DNA of 64,000 bases from an uncultured Synergistales bacterium (GTDB lineage: Bacteria; Synergistota; Synergistia; Synergistales; Aminobacteriaceae): NCBI GenBank assembly GCA_905233565.1, contig CAJOCL010000014.1, positions 1 through 64,000 of the forward strand, written 5' to 3'. Position numbers and translations under genes: made by a program. Of this stretch, positions 51,336-59,131 are shown one piece after another. The notes under the pieces are model-generated. The model was not told the origin of the DNA. It made no database searches and was given only the letters and a program-made list of their open reading frames with translations. Numbering within the stretch: the stretch's first letter is position 1; each line of letters starts with the position of its first letter.

Positions 51336-52016
51336 TTGTCATACGTAATCACTATAGACGGCCCTGCAGGTGCCGGGAAAAGTTCCGTTGCTAAGGACAC
51401 TGCGCGGAAACTCGGCATAAAGTATCTCGATACGGGAGCAATTTACAGGGCAATAGCGTTAATTCTCAATGCGTCGGAAGTAAAGCCGCTTGATGATGAC
51501 ATCATGCGCGAGGCACTCGGAAAAATCAGCATAGTTCTTAAAGGAAAAGCAGTCCTCGTGAACGGTTTTGACGTTACGGGCGAAATAAGGACTCCTGAAG
51601 CTGATGAACTGGCCTCAGTGTATTCTGCCGTCCCTGCCGTCCGTGAAGCTCTTCTCGGTCTTCAGAAAGAACAGGAAAAACACGGCTCAATTGTTGCTGA
51701 GGGACGCGATGTCGGCAGTGTCGTATTTCCTGATGCAAAAGTAAAATTTTTCCTGACCGCAAGCCCTGAGGCAAGGGCTGAACGGAGATACAACGAAAGA
51801 ATTAGCAAAGGCAAAACGGCAGATTATGACGAAATATTACGGGCCATAACCGAACGTGACAAAAACGATTCAAGCCGCAAGACTGCACCCCTGAAAATAC
51901 CTGAAGGGGCAATATATCTTGATACATCGGACATGACGGAGGAAGAGGCCGTTAATTTCATTCTTAATGAAGTTAAGAATAAAGTGAAAGAAGCAATAAT
52001 CAATGAAACAGAATAA
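51336..52016 (+). CDS. cmk: Cytidylate kinase
   Basis: A 226-aa CMP/dCMP kinase. The P-loop is ITIDGPAGAGKSSVAKD, followed by YLDTGAIYRAIAL, the CMP-binding region with EIRTPEADELAS, VAEGRDVGSVVFPDAKVKFFLTA and ARAERRYNE, DSSRKTAPLK. Start TTG 51336; GAGAGG lies upstream. It overlaps plsC by 14 bases. Confidence 0.95.
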   Translation: MSYVITIDGPAGAGKSSVAKDTARKLGIKYLDTGAIYRAIALILNASEVKPLDDDIMREALGKISIVLKGKAVLVNGFDVTGEIRTPEADELASVYSAVPAVREALLGLQKEQEKHGSIVAEGRDVGSVVFPDAKVKFFLTASPEARAERRYNERISKGKTADYDEILRAITERDKNDSSRKTAPLKIPEGAIYLDTSDMTEEEAVNFILNEVKNKVKEAIINETE

Positions 52017-52632
52017 AATATTTTATGCAATCGTTAAGAATTTTTTCAAGCTGCTTTTGAAAATCTATAACCGCTGCTCCTCAAGATGGCTTACAGATTT
52101 AGACCCGAACGAAAAATATATCGTTGCCTGCAATCACGCAAGCAATTTAGACCCTTTAATCGTAGGGTGCTTTTTCCCGAGAAGATTAAAATATTTGGCA
52201 AAAGAAGAGTTATTCGAGGGCTGGTTTCTCGGGCCCTGCATAACGGCTCTGGGTGCCGTTCCCGTTTCGCGTTCAACAAACGCATCGGCGGCAAGCGCGC
52301 TCAAAGGCTTTATGAAACTCTATCAGGATGGCAATGACGTTCTTATATTCCCTGAAGGTGGAAGGAGTTTAGACGGCAAATTACAGCCTCTTGAGGCCGG
52401 TGTAGCTTTAATAGCGGCACATGAACGCGCACCGATTCTCCCTGCGTTCATTCACGGTTCATTCAAGGCAATGCCTACCGGTTCAGCTTTCGTTAAACCC
52501 ACAAAACTCCGCGTAACTTTCGGCAAGCCCTTGAAATTCAGCGATGAAGTTTACAGGAGCAAAGACGGAAGGAATGTAATAATGGACAGTCTTAACAAGG
52601 CAATGAGAGAACTGGAATCATCAGCATCTTAG
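52003..52632 (+). CDS. plsC: 1-acyl-sn-glycerol-3-phosphate acyltransferase
   Basis: A 209-aa membrane-associated acyltransferase for phosphatidic acid synthesis. The catalytic HX4D is CNHASNLDPLIVG, followed by FFPRRLKYLAKEELF, LGAVPVSR and the substrate-binding FPEGGRSLDGKLQPLEAG. A short amphipathic N-terminus likely anchors it to the inner membrane. The cmk-plsC pairing is common in bacteria. Confidence 0.93.
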   Translation: MKQNKIFYAIVKNFFKLLLKIYNRCSSRWLTDLDPNEKYIVACNHASNLDPLIVGCFFPRRLKYLAKEELFEGWFLGPCITALGAVPVSRSTNASAASALKGFMKLYQDGNDVLIFPEGGRSLDGKLQPLEAGVALIAAHERAPILPAFIHGSFKAMPTGSAFVKPTKLRVTFGKPLKFSDEVYRSKDGRNVIMDSLNKAMRELESSAS

Positions 52633-52649
52633 ACGGGGGAGTAAAAATT

Positions 52650-53537
52650 ATGTTCCTTAGCATGACAGGTTTCGGAAGCAAAACGCAGGAATTTTCATGG
52701 GGTACAGTTTCGTTTGAGGTAAGCTCAGTCAACCATAAGTATCAGGATTTCACCGCAAGGCTGCCGCGTGAATTATTATCGCTTGAAAACAGAATGATTA
52801 TGCTGATGAGAAGTTTAATCGGCAGGGGAAAAGTGAAATTAACCGCTGAAATTGCCTGGAATCCCGGCGCAAGGATACCGGCTCTTGATGACGAAGGACT
52901 TATGAATCTTTTTAATCAGGTCAGGCGCATAGCAAAGCGCAATAATCTGGAAATCCCTAACGATATAACTTCATTGCTTTCTGTTCCAGGAGTTCTTGAC
53001 GGCAGCAGCAATGTTGCAGAGGAAGCAGCTCGCGAAAAGCCCGAAATATGGGATCAAATTCTGTTAAGTGCCGTTGATGCAATGATGGAAATGAAGAGAT
53101 CTGAAGGTTCAAAACTGAAAACTAAAGTTGAGGCTGATTTGAAAATTCTTCAGGATATTCTTGAATCTCTCAATGAACGCTGGAAAACCGCAAATTCAGA
53201 AGCTCTTGAAGGTCTCAGAATTAGAATGTCAAGCGTCATGGAACATTACGATCTTGATATTGACGAGGCTAGAATCGCTCAAGAAGTCGCGCTCATGTCT
53301 GACAAGTGGGACGTTTCGGAGGAACTTGCAAGGCTTGAGGCTCATATAGATAAATTCCGCCAGACTATGGAAATTAAAGAACCATGCGGAAAAAAACTTG
53401 ATTTTCTGATTCAGGAAATGAACAGGGAAGTTAATACAATGGGCTCGAAAGTCAATGATGCAGATTTCCGCTGGGGAGTTGTTGAAGCAAAGACCTGTAT
53501 TGAGAGAATACGCGAACAGATACAGAATATAGAATGA
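52650..53537 (+). CDS. YicC-family endoribonuclease
   Basis: A 295-aa cytosolic protein. The N-terminus MFLSMTGFGSKTQEFSWGTV and VNHKYQDFTARLPREL, and the C-terminal EEARIAQEVALMSDKWDVSEELAR-like segment with KLDFLIQEMNREVNTMGSK, are strongly conserved in YicC. Family members have been shown to cleave RNA, including small RNAs. It precedes gmk, as in most bacteria. Confidence 0.93.
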   Translation: MFLSMTGFGSKTQEFSWGTVSFEVSSVNHKYQDFTARLPRELLSLENRMIMLMRSLIGRGKVKLTAEIAWNPGARIPALDDEGLMNLFNQVRRIAKRNNLEIPNDITSLLSVPGVLDGSSNVAEEAAREKPEIWDQILLSAVDAMMEMKRSEGSKLKTKVEADLKILQDILESLNERWKTANSEALEGLRIRMSSVMEHYDLDIDEARIAQEVALMSDKWDVSEELARLEAHIDKFRQTMEIKEPCGKKLDFLIQEMNREVNTMGSKVNDADFRWGVVEAKTCIERIREQIQNIE

Positions 53538-53560
53538 TGGAATGAAAAAGTGAAGAGAAC

Positions 53561-54109
53561 ATGAAAAAGGGAAAATTATTCGTACTTTCAGGCCCCAGCG
53601 GTGTAGGCAAGGGAACGTTAAGGGAACGGGCATTGAATGACATTAAAAATCTCGTTTACTCAATTTCATGCACTACAAGAAAACCCAGAGAAGGCGAGAT
53701 TAACGGCGTTCAATACTGGTTCGTAACGCGTGAAAAATTCATGGAAGATATTTCACTGAATTTATTTCTTGAATATGCACACGTCCACGATGATTTTTAC
53801 GGGACATTAAGACAAAACGTTATTGATGAGCTTGAAAAGGGTAACAATGTACTTCTTGAAATAGACGTTCAGGGGGCATTGCAGGTCAAAGAAAAAATGG
53901 ACGATGCTGTTTTGATATTCGTAGCTCCGCCGAGCGTTGAGGAACTTGAACGCAGACTCAGGGGAAGGCATACGGAGAGCATTGAGGCCATGAAGACGAG
54001 ATTAACAAACGCAGTCAATGAACTTTCGCTCAAAGATAAATATGATTATGTTATAGTTAATGATAATTTAGATTCTGCATGTGAGGAATTGAGAAAAATA
54101 ATATTATGA
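53561..54109 (+). CDS. gmk: Guanylate kinase
   Basis: A 182-aa GMP kinase. The P-loop is LFVLSGPSGVGKGTLRE, followed by SISCTTRKPREGEINGVQYWFV, FLEYAHVHDDFYGT, NNVLLEIDVQGALQVK and LRGRHTESIEAMKTRL. It is some 20 residues shorter than usual at the C-terminus. Its stop overlaps the next gene's ATG. rpoZ, often next, is absent. Confidence 0.95.
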   Translation: MKKGKLFVLSGPSGVGKGTLRERALNDIKNLVYSISCTTRKPREGEINGVQYWFVTREKFMEDISLNLFLEYAHVHDDFYGTLRQNVIDELEKGNNVLLEIDVQGALQVKEKMDDAVLIFVAPPSVEELERRLRGRHTESIEAMKTRLTNAVNELSLKDKYDYVIVNDNLDSACEELRKIIL

Positions 54110-54546
54110 ACCTCGACAAAATTTTACGCTGGTCATTATTCTGTGCAGGAATAATTACGGCTATATTCTCAGGTTACATGTTTCATACGGGAAAAACTGA
54201 CGTAGGCGCGGCGTGGCTGGCTATGGCGGTCGGTTTTCTTTGTTTTTCAACACGCATAAAAATTGAAAAATCTGACACTCAGAACGATGACGACAGCAAA
54301 GATCTTCATGATTTAGCCGTCTTAATTGCCGATATAGCCGTTATGAGCCTAAAAAATATAGGCCGTACGGTTCCGCCGGGAACAAAAGAAATTGATGAGC
54401 TTGAAGAGAAGGTTAATAATTTTCTTGATGTCATGCCCTTGAGCCAGCCGGAACGTGATGACATAGCAGAAGAGTTTGACAGGCTGAGGCACAGGACAAG
54501 ACGGAATGAGGGCGGAAGGGCAATATTAAGAAGTGCAAGATTATAA
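54106..54546 (+). CDS. Small two-helix membrane protein, unknown function
   Basis: A 146-aa protein not recognised. Two membrane helices (about 8-26, WSLFCAGIITAIFSGYMFH, and 33-48, AAWLAMAVGFLCFSTR) lead into a cytoplasmic helical, charged domain with a D/N-rich link, LAVLIADIAVMSLKNIGRTV and a basic tail. It overlaps gmk by four bases and precedes ftsH copy 2, so it may be co-expressed with the protease and could be a substrate or adaptor; that is only inference. Confidence 0.75.
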   Translation: MNLDKILRWSLFCAGIITAIFSGYMFHTGKTDVGAAWLAMAVGFLCFSTRIKIEKSDTQNDDDSKDLHDLAVLIADIAVMSLKNIGRTVPPGTKEIDELEEKVNNFLDVMPLSQPERDDIAEEFDRLRHRTRRNEGGRAILRSARL

Positions 54547-54584
54547 TAAATTTCAGGAAAGGAGTTACTTACAAAAATTAAATT

Positions 54585-56456
54585 ATGAACATGAATAAAG
54601 GACAAAAATTTTCAGTATGGTATTTTCTTATAGCTTTAATAGTAGCGTGGCTGTTTGCTGAGTATATTTACAAGCCTTACACTGAGGGGAAAACGGAAGT
54701 CCCGTACAGTGAATTTCTTGCAGACTTAGACAGCAATAACGTTGAGAACGCTGATATAACTGAATCAAGAATAATATACACACTCAAAGAAAACGTCAGC
54801 CCCGATAAGCGCCCGATAGTAGGCGGAGTGATACTGACTAACAAGAAAGCGAAAAATCCCGAAAATATCAAAAGCGTAGTGAGGCTTTCAGATCCGTTTT
54901 TAATTGAGCGTCTTTCAAGTGCTGACATAAAATTCGGCGGTATTGCCCGGAAAGACGGCTTAATTGATCTTTTAATGGGTATACTTCTCCCGATGCTGCC
55001 GTTAATGATAATCTGGTATTTCATTTTCAGGAACATGCACGGCGCGGGGGGCGGTATATTCTCGTTCGGCCGCAGCAGGGCTAAAGAACTTCAGGGCGAA
55101 ATGAGCGGAGTACATTTCAGCGACATCGGCGGAGCAGGTGAGGCAGAAGTTGAACTCAGGGAGATTATAGACTTCCTCAAAGAACCGAAAAGATTTGACA
55201 AGTTCGGCGCAAAGCTCCCGAGAGGCGTTTTGCTTGTAGGGCCTCCCGGTACTGGTAAAACCCTTCTCGCTAAGGCATGTGCAGGAGAGGCAGGAGTTCC
55301 GTTTTTCTTTATAACGGGCTCAAGTTTTGTCGAAATGTTTGTCGGTGTCGGCGCTGCTAGGGTGAGGGATCTTTTTGAACAGGCGAAAAAGAAGGCTCCC
55401 TGCATAATATTTGTTGATGAGATTGACGCTATAGGGCAATCAAGAATGAGGAACTTCAACAGCAATTCAGAACAGGAGGCAACATTAAACCAGCTTCTAG
55501 CTGAAATGGACGGCTTTGAAGATAATAACGGGGTTGTCATTATGGGAGCTACCAACAGGCCGGAAATTCTGGATCAGGCTTTGTTGAGGCCGGGAAGATT
55601 TGACAGACAGATACAGGTTGTTTTGCCAACGGAAGAGGGAAGAGAAGAGATTCTAAAGATTCACACGAAAAAATTACCGCTTGACCCTGCAATAAATCTG
55701 AAGTCAATAGCAAAAGTAACGCCGGGTTTTTCGGGGGCTGACTTGGCTAATATTGCGAACGAAGCATCACTGTTGGCAGCAAGACGGAAAGCCGAAAAAG
55801 TTTCAATGAATGATTTTGATTTGGCCATTGAACGGGTTGTCGCGGGACTTCAACGAAAAACGCCCTTAACTCCAGAAGTCCGCAAGAAAGTTGCATATCA
55901 TGAGACGGGACACGCTTTAGTTTCGTGCTACCTTCCGGGTTCTGATCCCGTTCACAAAGTCAGCATAATACCGACAACAAAGGGCGCGTTAGGCTACACG
56001 CTGAACATGCCGAATGAAGATAAATATCTCGTTACGGAGGCAGAATTACGGACGCGAATGGCGGTCATGCTGGGCGGAAGGGCTGCCGAACTCCTTGTCT
56101 TCAACGAGGCTTCAACAGGCGCATCGAATGACCTTGAACGCGCAACCGAAACGGCAAGGAGAATGGTTACTGAGTTCGGAATGTCCCAGAAACTCGGGCC
56201 GGTTCGCTATGCTTCGCCGTCAATGATGTATCTTTCGGGAAATTCTGAAGTCAGAAACGACATCGGAGAGGGAACGGCAGAAGTTATTGACACTGAGATT
56301 AAGAGGCTTGTTAGTGAGGCTCAGGAACAGGCTACAGGTATTTTAAGGGAACATGAAAAAGTTCTCCATGAAGTTGCAGGGACTCTTCAGGAAAAGGAAG
56401 TTATCAATCATGAAGAGATTCAGGCAATTGTTGACCGCGAAAAGAACGCAGAATAA
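54585..56456 (+). CDS. ftsH: ATP-dependent zinc metalloprotease FtsH (copy 2)
   Basis: A 623-aa paralogue of the protease at 39730. Membrane helices lie at about 10-26 and 127-144; the AAA module has [29 protein letters not shown] and [21 protein letters not shown]; the peptidase has YHETGHALVSCYLPGSDPV and EASTGASNDLERAT. The periplasmic segment and the C-terminal tail differ from copy 1, suggesting specialised partners. GGAG lies 20 bases before ATG 54585, an unusually long spacing, and an in-frame stop just upstream rules out an earlier start. Confidence 0.96.
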   Translation: MNMNKGQKFSVWYFLIALIVAWLFAEYIYKPYTEGKTEVPYSEFLADLDSNNVENADITESRIIYTLKENVSPDKRPIVGGVILTNKKAKNPENIKSVVRLSDPFLIERLSSADIKFGGIARKDGLIDLLMGILLPMLPLMIIWYFIFRNMHGAGGGIFSFGRSRAKELQGEMSGVHFSDIGGAGEAEVELREIIDFLKEPKRFDKFGAKLPRGVLLVGPPGTGKTLLAKACAGEAGVPFFFITGSSFVEMFVGVGAARVRDLFEQAKKKAPCIIFVDEIDAIGQSRMRNFNSNSEQEATLNQLLAEMDGFEDNNGVVIMGATNRPEILDQALLRPGRFDRQIQVVLPTEEGREEILKIHTKKLPLDPAINLKSIAKVTPGFSGADLANIANEASLLAARRKAEKVSMNDFDLAIERVVAGLQRKTPLTPEVRKKVAYHETGHALVSCYLPGSDPVHKVSIIPTTKGALGYTLNMPNEDKYLVTEAELRTRMAVMLGGRAAELLVFNEASTGASNDLERATETARRMVTEFGMSQKLGPVRYASPSMMYLSGNSEVRNDIGEGTAEVIDTEIKRLVSEAQEQATGILREHEKVLHEVAGTLQEKEVINHEEIQAIVDREKNAE

Positions 56457-56462
56457 AATTTT

Positions 56463-56501
56463 TCCCCTCTGTCAATAAACTGCAGAGGGGATTTTCACTT
56501 T
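56463..56501 (+). terminator. Rho-independent terminator after ftsH copy 2
   Basis: TCCCCTCTG (56463-56471) and CAGAGGGGA (56483-56491) form a perfect 9-bp stem, followed by a T-rich tract ATTTTCACTTTTTT. Confidence 0.8.
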
Positions 56502-56508
56502 TTTAGAA

Positions 56509-56773
56509 TTAAATTCTACGTATCATCTGTACCATTGTTTGATTTTCATCAGGCATTTGAGATATTTGATAAAATTCATTGTCAAGATAAAATTGAACTA
56601 ATTTTTTATTATTGTGGCATTCGACTAAAATATTTCAGCCTCCTACTGCGTCAACCGATATTGCAATAATGTCATAAGCAAAATTTAATAATTCCGTTCC
56701 GTATTTTTTTCAAGCATCTGTCATCTTAAACTTCGTTCATGACGTCTTTTAATGCAAGTGTGAATTTCTTACC
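56509..56773 (-). pseudogene. Decayed GNAT-type toxin gene
   Basis: On the minus strand, fragments of a GNAT acetyltransferase are readable in different frames. The first is KKFTLALKDVMNEV, ending at TAA 56726. Then a frame from ATG 56724 reads MTDA-stop-KKYGTELLNFAYDIIA, continues through VDAVGG to a second stop and NILVECHNNKKLVQFYLDNE, and ends MVQMIRRI at 56509. The strings FTLALK, ELL-FAYDIIA, VGG-R-ILVEC and KLI-FY-NGF are typical of small GNAT toxins paired with antitoxins. Two in-frame TGA codons, a frameshift and the missing N-terminal half make it inactive. Confidence 0.6.
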
Positions 56774-56928
56774 TTTTGTCTGAATAATTCTGCACACCTC
56801 CTCATGTCATCTTCAACTTCTAAATTCCGATAAATCGGTTTGGGTTCAGAGTTCATGACCTGCCAAAATCTTTGTATATCTTCGTCCTTTTCAAGCACCA
56901 ACGGCCTGTCAAATGTACTTGTTGCCAT
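56749..56928 (-). CDS. Antitoxin-like small protein of a decayed toxin-antitoxin locus (59 aa)
   Basis: Starting at 56928 on the minus strand, 59 codons read MATSTFDRPLVLEKDEDIQR, FWQVMNSEPKPIYRNLEVED and a basic tail. The opening MATSTFD-(R/K)-PLV and the closing charged helix are typical of small antitoxins partnered with GNAT or RelE-type toxins. The downstream GNAT gene is broken and overlaps its 3' end in another frame, so the deletion may have joined the two. GGAGT lies upstream. Too short and uncommon for firm naming. Confidence 0.5.
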   Translation of the reverse strand: MATSTFDRPLVLEKDEDIQRFWQVMNSEPKPIYRNLEVEDDMRRCAELFRQKVRNSHLH

Positions 56929-56989
56929 TATTTTTACTCCATTTCTTTAAGATTATTTTCAATTCTATCATAAACAATTTTTCCCCCTG

Positions 56990-57781
56990 TCAGTGAACGG
57001 CGGAAGGGATCTTTTTTTCACTTTTATATTCAATCTTATAACCTCTGCTCGTTATAATTTTTCCGTCAAGAATAAAGCTGCTTGAATTTCCTATAATAAC
57101 TGTGCAGAACATGTCAATATCATCACAGTATCTGATTTCCTTCAAAGTCATAACAGCATGTTTCTGTTCACAGCGTCCGATGTTTCGCACAAAACCGGCA
57201 GGAGTATCAGGTTTCTTGAATTTCAGGAGAATATCACACGCATTTTTGAAATTATACGGCCTCTTTTTGCTCGCAGGATTGTATATGCAAACAACGAAAT
57301 CACCCTGACATGCAGCCTTTAATCTTCTCTCTATAACTTCCCATTCAGTCATTAAATCGCTCAGACTGATATTAACGTAATCATTCATAAGCGGTGCGCC
57401 TAAAATCGCGGCGCATGAATTAGCGGCCGTAATTCCCGGAATAACTTTCACTTCAATCCCTGAACCTGAAGCCGTCTCAAGCATTAATCCGGCCATTCCG
57501 TAAACTCCTGAATCTCCGCTCGAAATCAACGCTACTGATTTCCCGAACTCCTTAGCAAATAACAGGCACGTTTGGCACCTGTCTAACTCCTGACCCATTC
57601 CGGAATAGAATAATATTTTTCCGGGCACTAATTCCTTCACTAATTCTATATATTTTTCATAACCGGCAATAATATCGCATGACTTCATAATCTCAAGAGC
57701 CTGCGGAGTAATCATGTCAAAATCTCCCGGCCCTATTCCGACAACGTAAATTAAAGCGTTATTTTGCGTCATATTTTTCAC
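56990..57781 (-). CDS. cobJ: Precorrin-3B C17-methyltransferase (CobJ/CbiH)
   Basis: A 263-aa SAM-dependent enzyme of corrin-ring contraction. The tetrapyrrole methylase fold is shown by IYVVGIGPGDFDMITPQAL, CDIIAGYEKYIELV, VALISSGDSGVYGMAGL, VIPGITAANSCAAILGAPL and CIYNPASKKRP, which together are specific to CobJ. GTG 57781 has GGAG four bases before it; ATG 57772 is the alternative. It overlaps trmFO by 23 bases. No other cobalamin gene is in the window, so it stands apart from its pathway. Confidence 0.93.
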   Translation of the reverse strand: MKNMTQNNALIYVVGIGPGDFDMITPQALEIMKSCDIIAGYEKYIELVKELVPGKILFYSGMGQELDRCQTCLLFAKEFGKSVALISSGDSGVYGMAGLMLETASGSGIEVKVIPGITAANSCAAILGAPLMNDYVNISLSDLMTEWEVIERRLKAACQGDFVVCIYNPASKKRPYNFKNACDILLKFKKPDTPAGFVRNIGRCEQKHAVMTLKEIRYCDDIDMFCTVIIGNSSSFILDGKIITSRGYKIEYKSEKKIPSAVH

Positions 57782-59057
57782 GGAACTCCTTTATTGCGTT
57801 TACTGCCCTGTTTCGGTGAAATTCTGAACGTTCCTTCTTGCCCTTTATGCCGATAATCTCGGGAAAAATTCCAAGATTCATATTCATCGGCTGAAAGTGT
57901 TTCGGGTCAGTTGTCTTCAAATAATGCAATAGTGAACCGATTGCGCTTTCACGCGGCCATGTCGGCAGAACTTCAGAAGCCGCGTTTATCCCTGCAACAA
58001 GTCCCATTGCAGTACTTTCCATGTAGCCCTCAACCCCCGTAATCTGTCCGGCAAGAAAAATATTACTGCGCTCTTTTAGCCTCAGATATTCATCAAGAAC
58101 AGCAGGAGCATTAACTGAAGTGTTCCTGTGCATTACGCCTAGCCTGACAAATTCAGCGTGTTCAAGTCCCGGTATCATTGAAAATACGCGCTTTTGTTCA
58201 GGCCATTTCAAGCCCGTTTGAAAGCCGACAAGGTTATACAGCGTCCCTTCTGAATTATCCTGCCTCAACTGTAAAGCCGCGTAAGGTTCCCGCCCCGTTC
58301 TTGGATCCGTCAATCCTCTTGGCTTCATCGGGCCGAATCTCAGAGTGTCAAAGCCTCTTTCAGCAATCGCTTCAACAGGCATACAGCCCTCAAAATATTT
58401 ATCCCGTTCAAAATCATGCGGGAGATTTCTTTCTGCGTTTATTAATGCCTCGTAAAATGCTGAATACTCTTCTTTGTTCAGAGGGCAGTTTATATAATCG
58501 TCACCCCTTCCGTAACGCCCTGAAATAAAAACTTTATTCATGTCTATGCTTTCACACATTATTACGGGTGCTACTGCGTCATAAAAATATATCCGTTCTC
58601 CTGCAATGTCCTTTAATTTTTCCGCAAGACTGTCTGACGTAAGAGGCCCTGAGGATATTATCGCCTTAGTTTCGGGAATGTCAGTGTATTCTTTTCGTAT
58701 TAAATTTATATTGGGATGATTGATTATCCGCTCAGTTACGAGTGATGAAAATTTTTCGCGGTCAACAGCCAACGCTCCGCCAGCCGGGACTCTTGAAGAT
58801 TCAGCACATGATAATATCAGCGAATCCATTATGCTTAATTCCTCTTTCAATATTCCTGCTGCCGTAAAACGTCCGTTCTTGTTCTCTGAACCCAGAGAGT
58901 TGCTGCAAACTATTTCGGCTAATAATCCTGTTTTGTGTGCCGGTGTCAGAATTTCGGGGCGCATTTCAAAAAGTGTTACGCTTAACCCTCTTTTTGCAAT
59001 CTGATACGCCGCTTCACTGCCTGCCAAACCTGCTCCGATTATAATTATATTTTTCAT
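57759..59057 (-). CDS. trmFO: Folate/FAD-dependent tRNA (uracil-54-C5)-methyltransferase TrmFO
   Basis: A 432-aa flavoenzyme that makes m5U54 in tRNA using methylene-tetrahydrofolate. FAD loop NIIIIGAGLAGSEAAYQIAKRG, LFEMRPE, LLAEIVCSNSLGSENKN, VPAGGALAVDRE, then the conserved CMPVEAIAERGFDTLRFGPMKPRGL and QITGVEGYMESTAMGLVAG. Length is normal. It is transcribed divergently from the serpin gene. Confidence 0.95.
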   Translation of the reverse strand: MKNIIIIGAGLAGSEAAYQIAKRGLSVTLFEMRPEILTPAHKTGLLAEIVCSNSLGSENKNGRFTAAGILKEELSIMDSLILSCAESSRVPAGGALAVDREKFSSLVTERIINHPNINLIRKEYTDIPETKAIISSGPLTSDSLAEKLKDIAGERIYFYDAVAPVIMCESIDMNKVFISGRYGRGDDYINCPLNKEEYSAFYEALINAERNLPHDFERDKYFEGCMPVEAIAERGFDTLRFGPMKPRGLTDPRTGREPYAALQLRQDNSEGTLYNLVGFQTGLKWPEQKRVFSMIPGLEHAEFVRLGVMHRNTSVNAPAVLDEYLRLKERSNIFLAGQITGVEGYMESTAMGLVAGINAASEVLPTWPRESAIGSLLHYLKTTDPKHFQPMNMNLGIFPEIIGIKGKKERSEFHRNRAVNAIKEFREKYDAK

Positions 59058-59131
59058 GATATTATTATATTCTCATTTTTTACAGAAAGTCATATTATTA
59101 TTTAACAAAAATTTCAGGAGGTGCAAAGTTT

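Noticed and set aside
56509-56724. In-frame TGA codons read as tryptophan (alternative code) in the GNAT remnant
   Set aside because: The gene also has a frameshift and lacks its N-terminal half, and all other genes use TGA only as stop, so decay is the simpler explanation.
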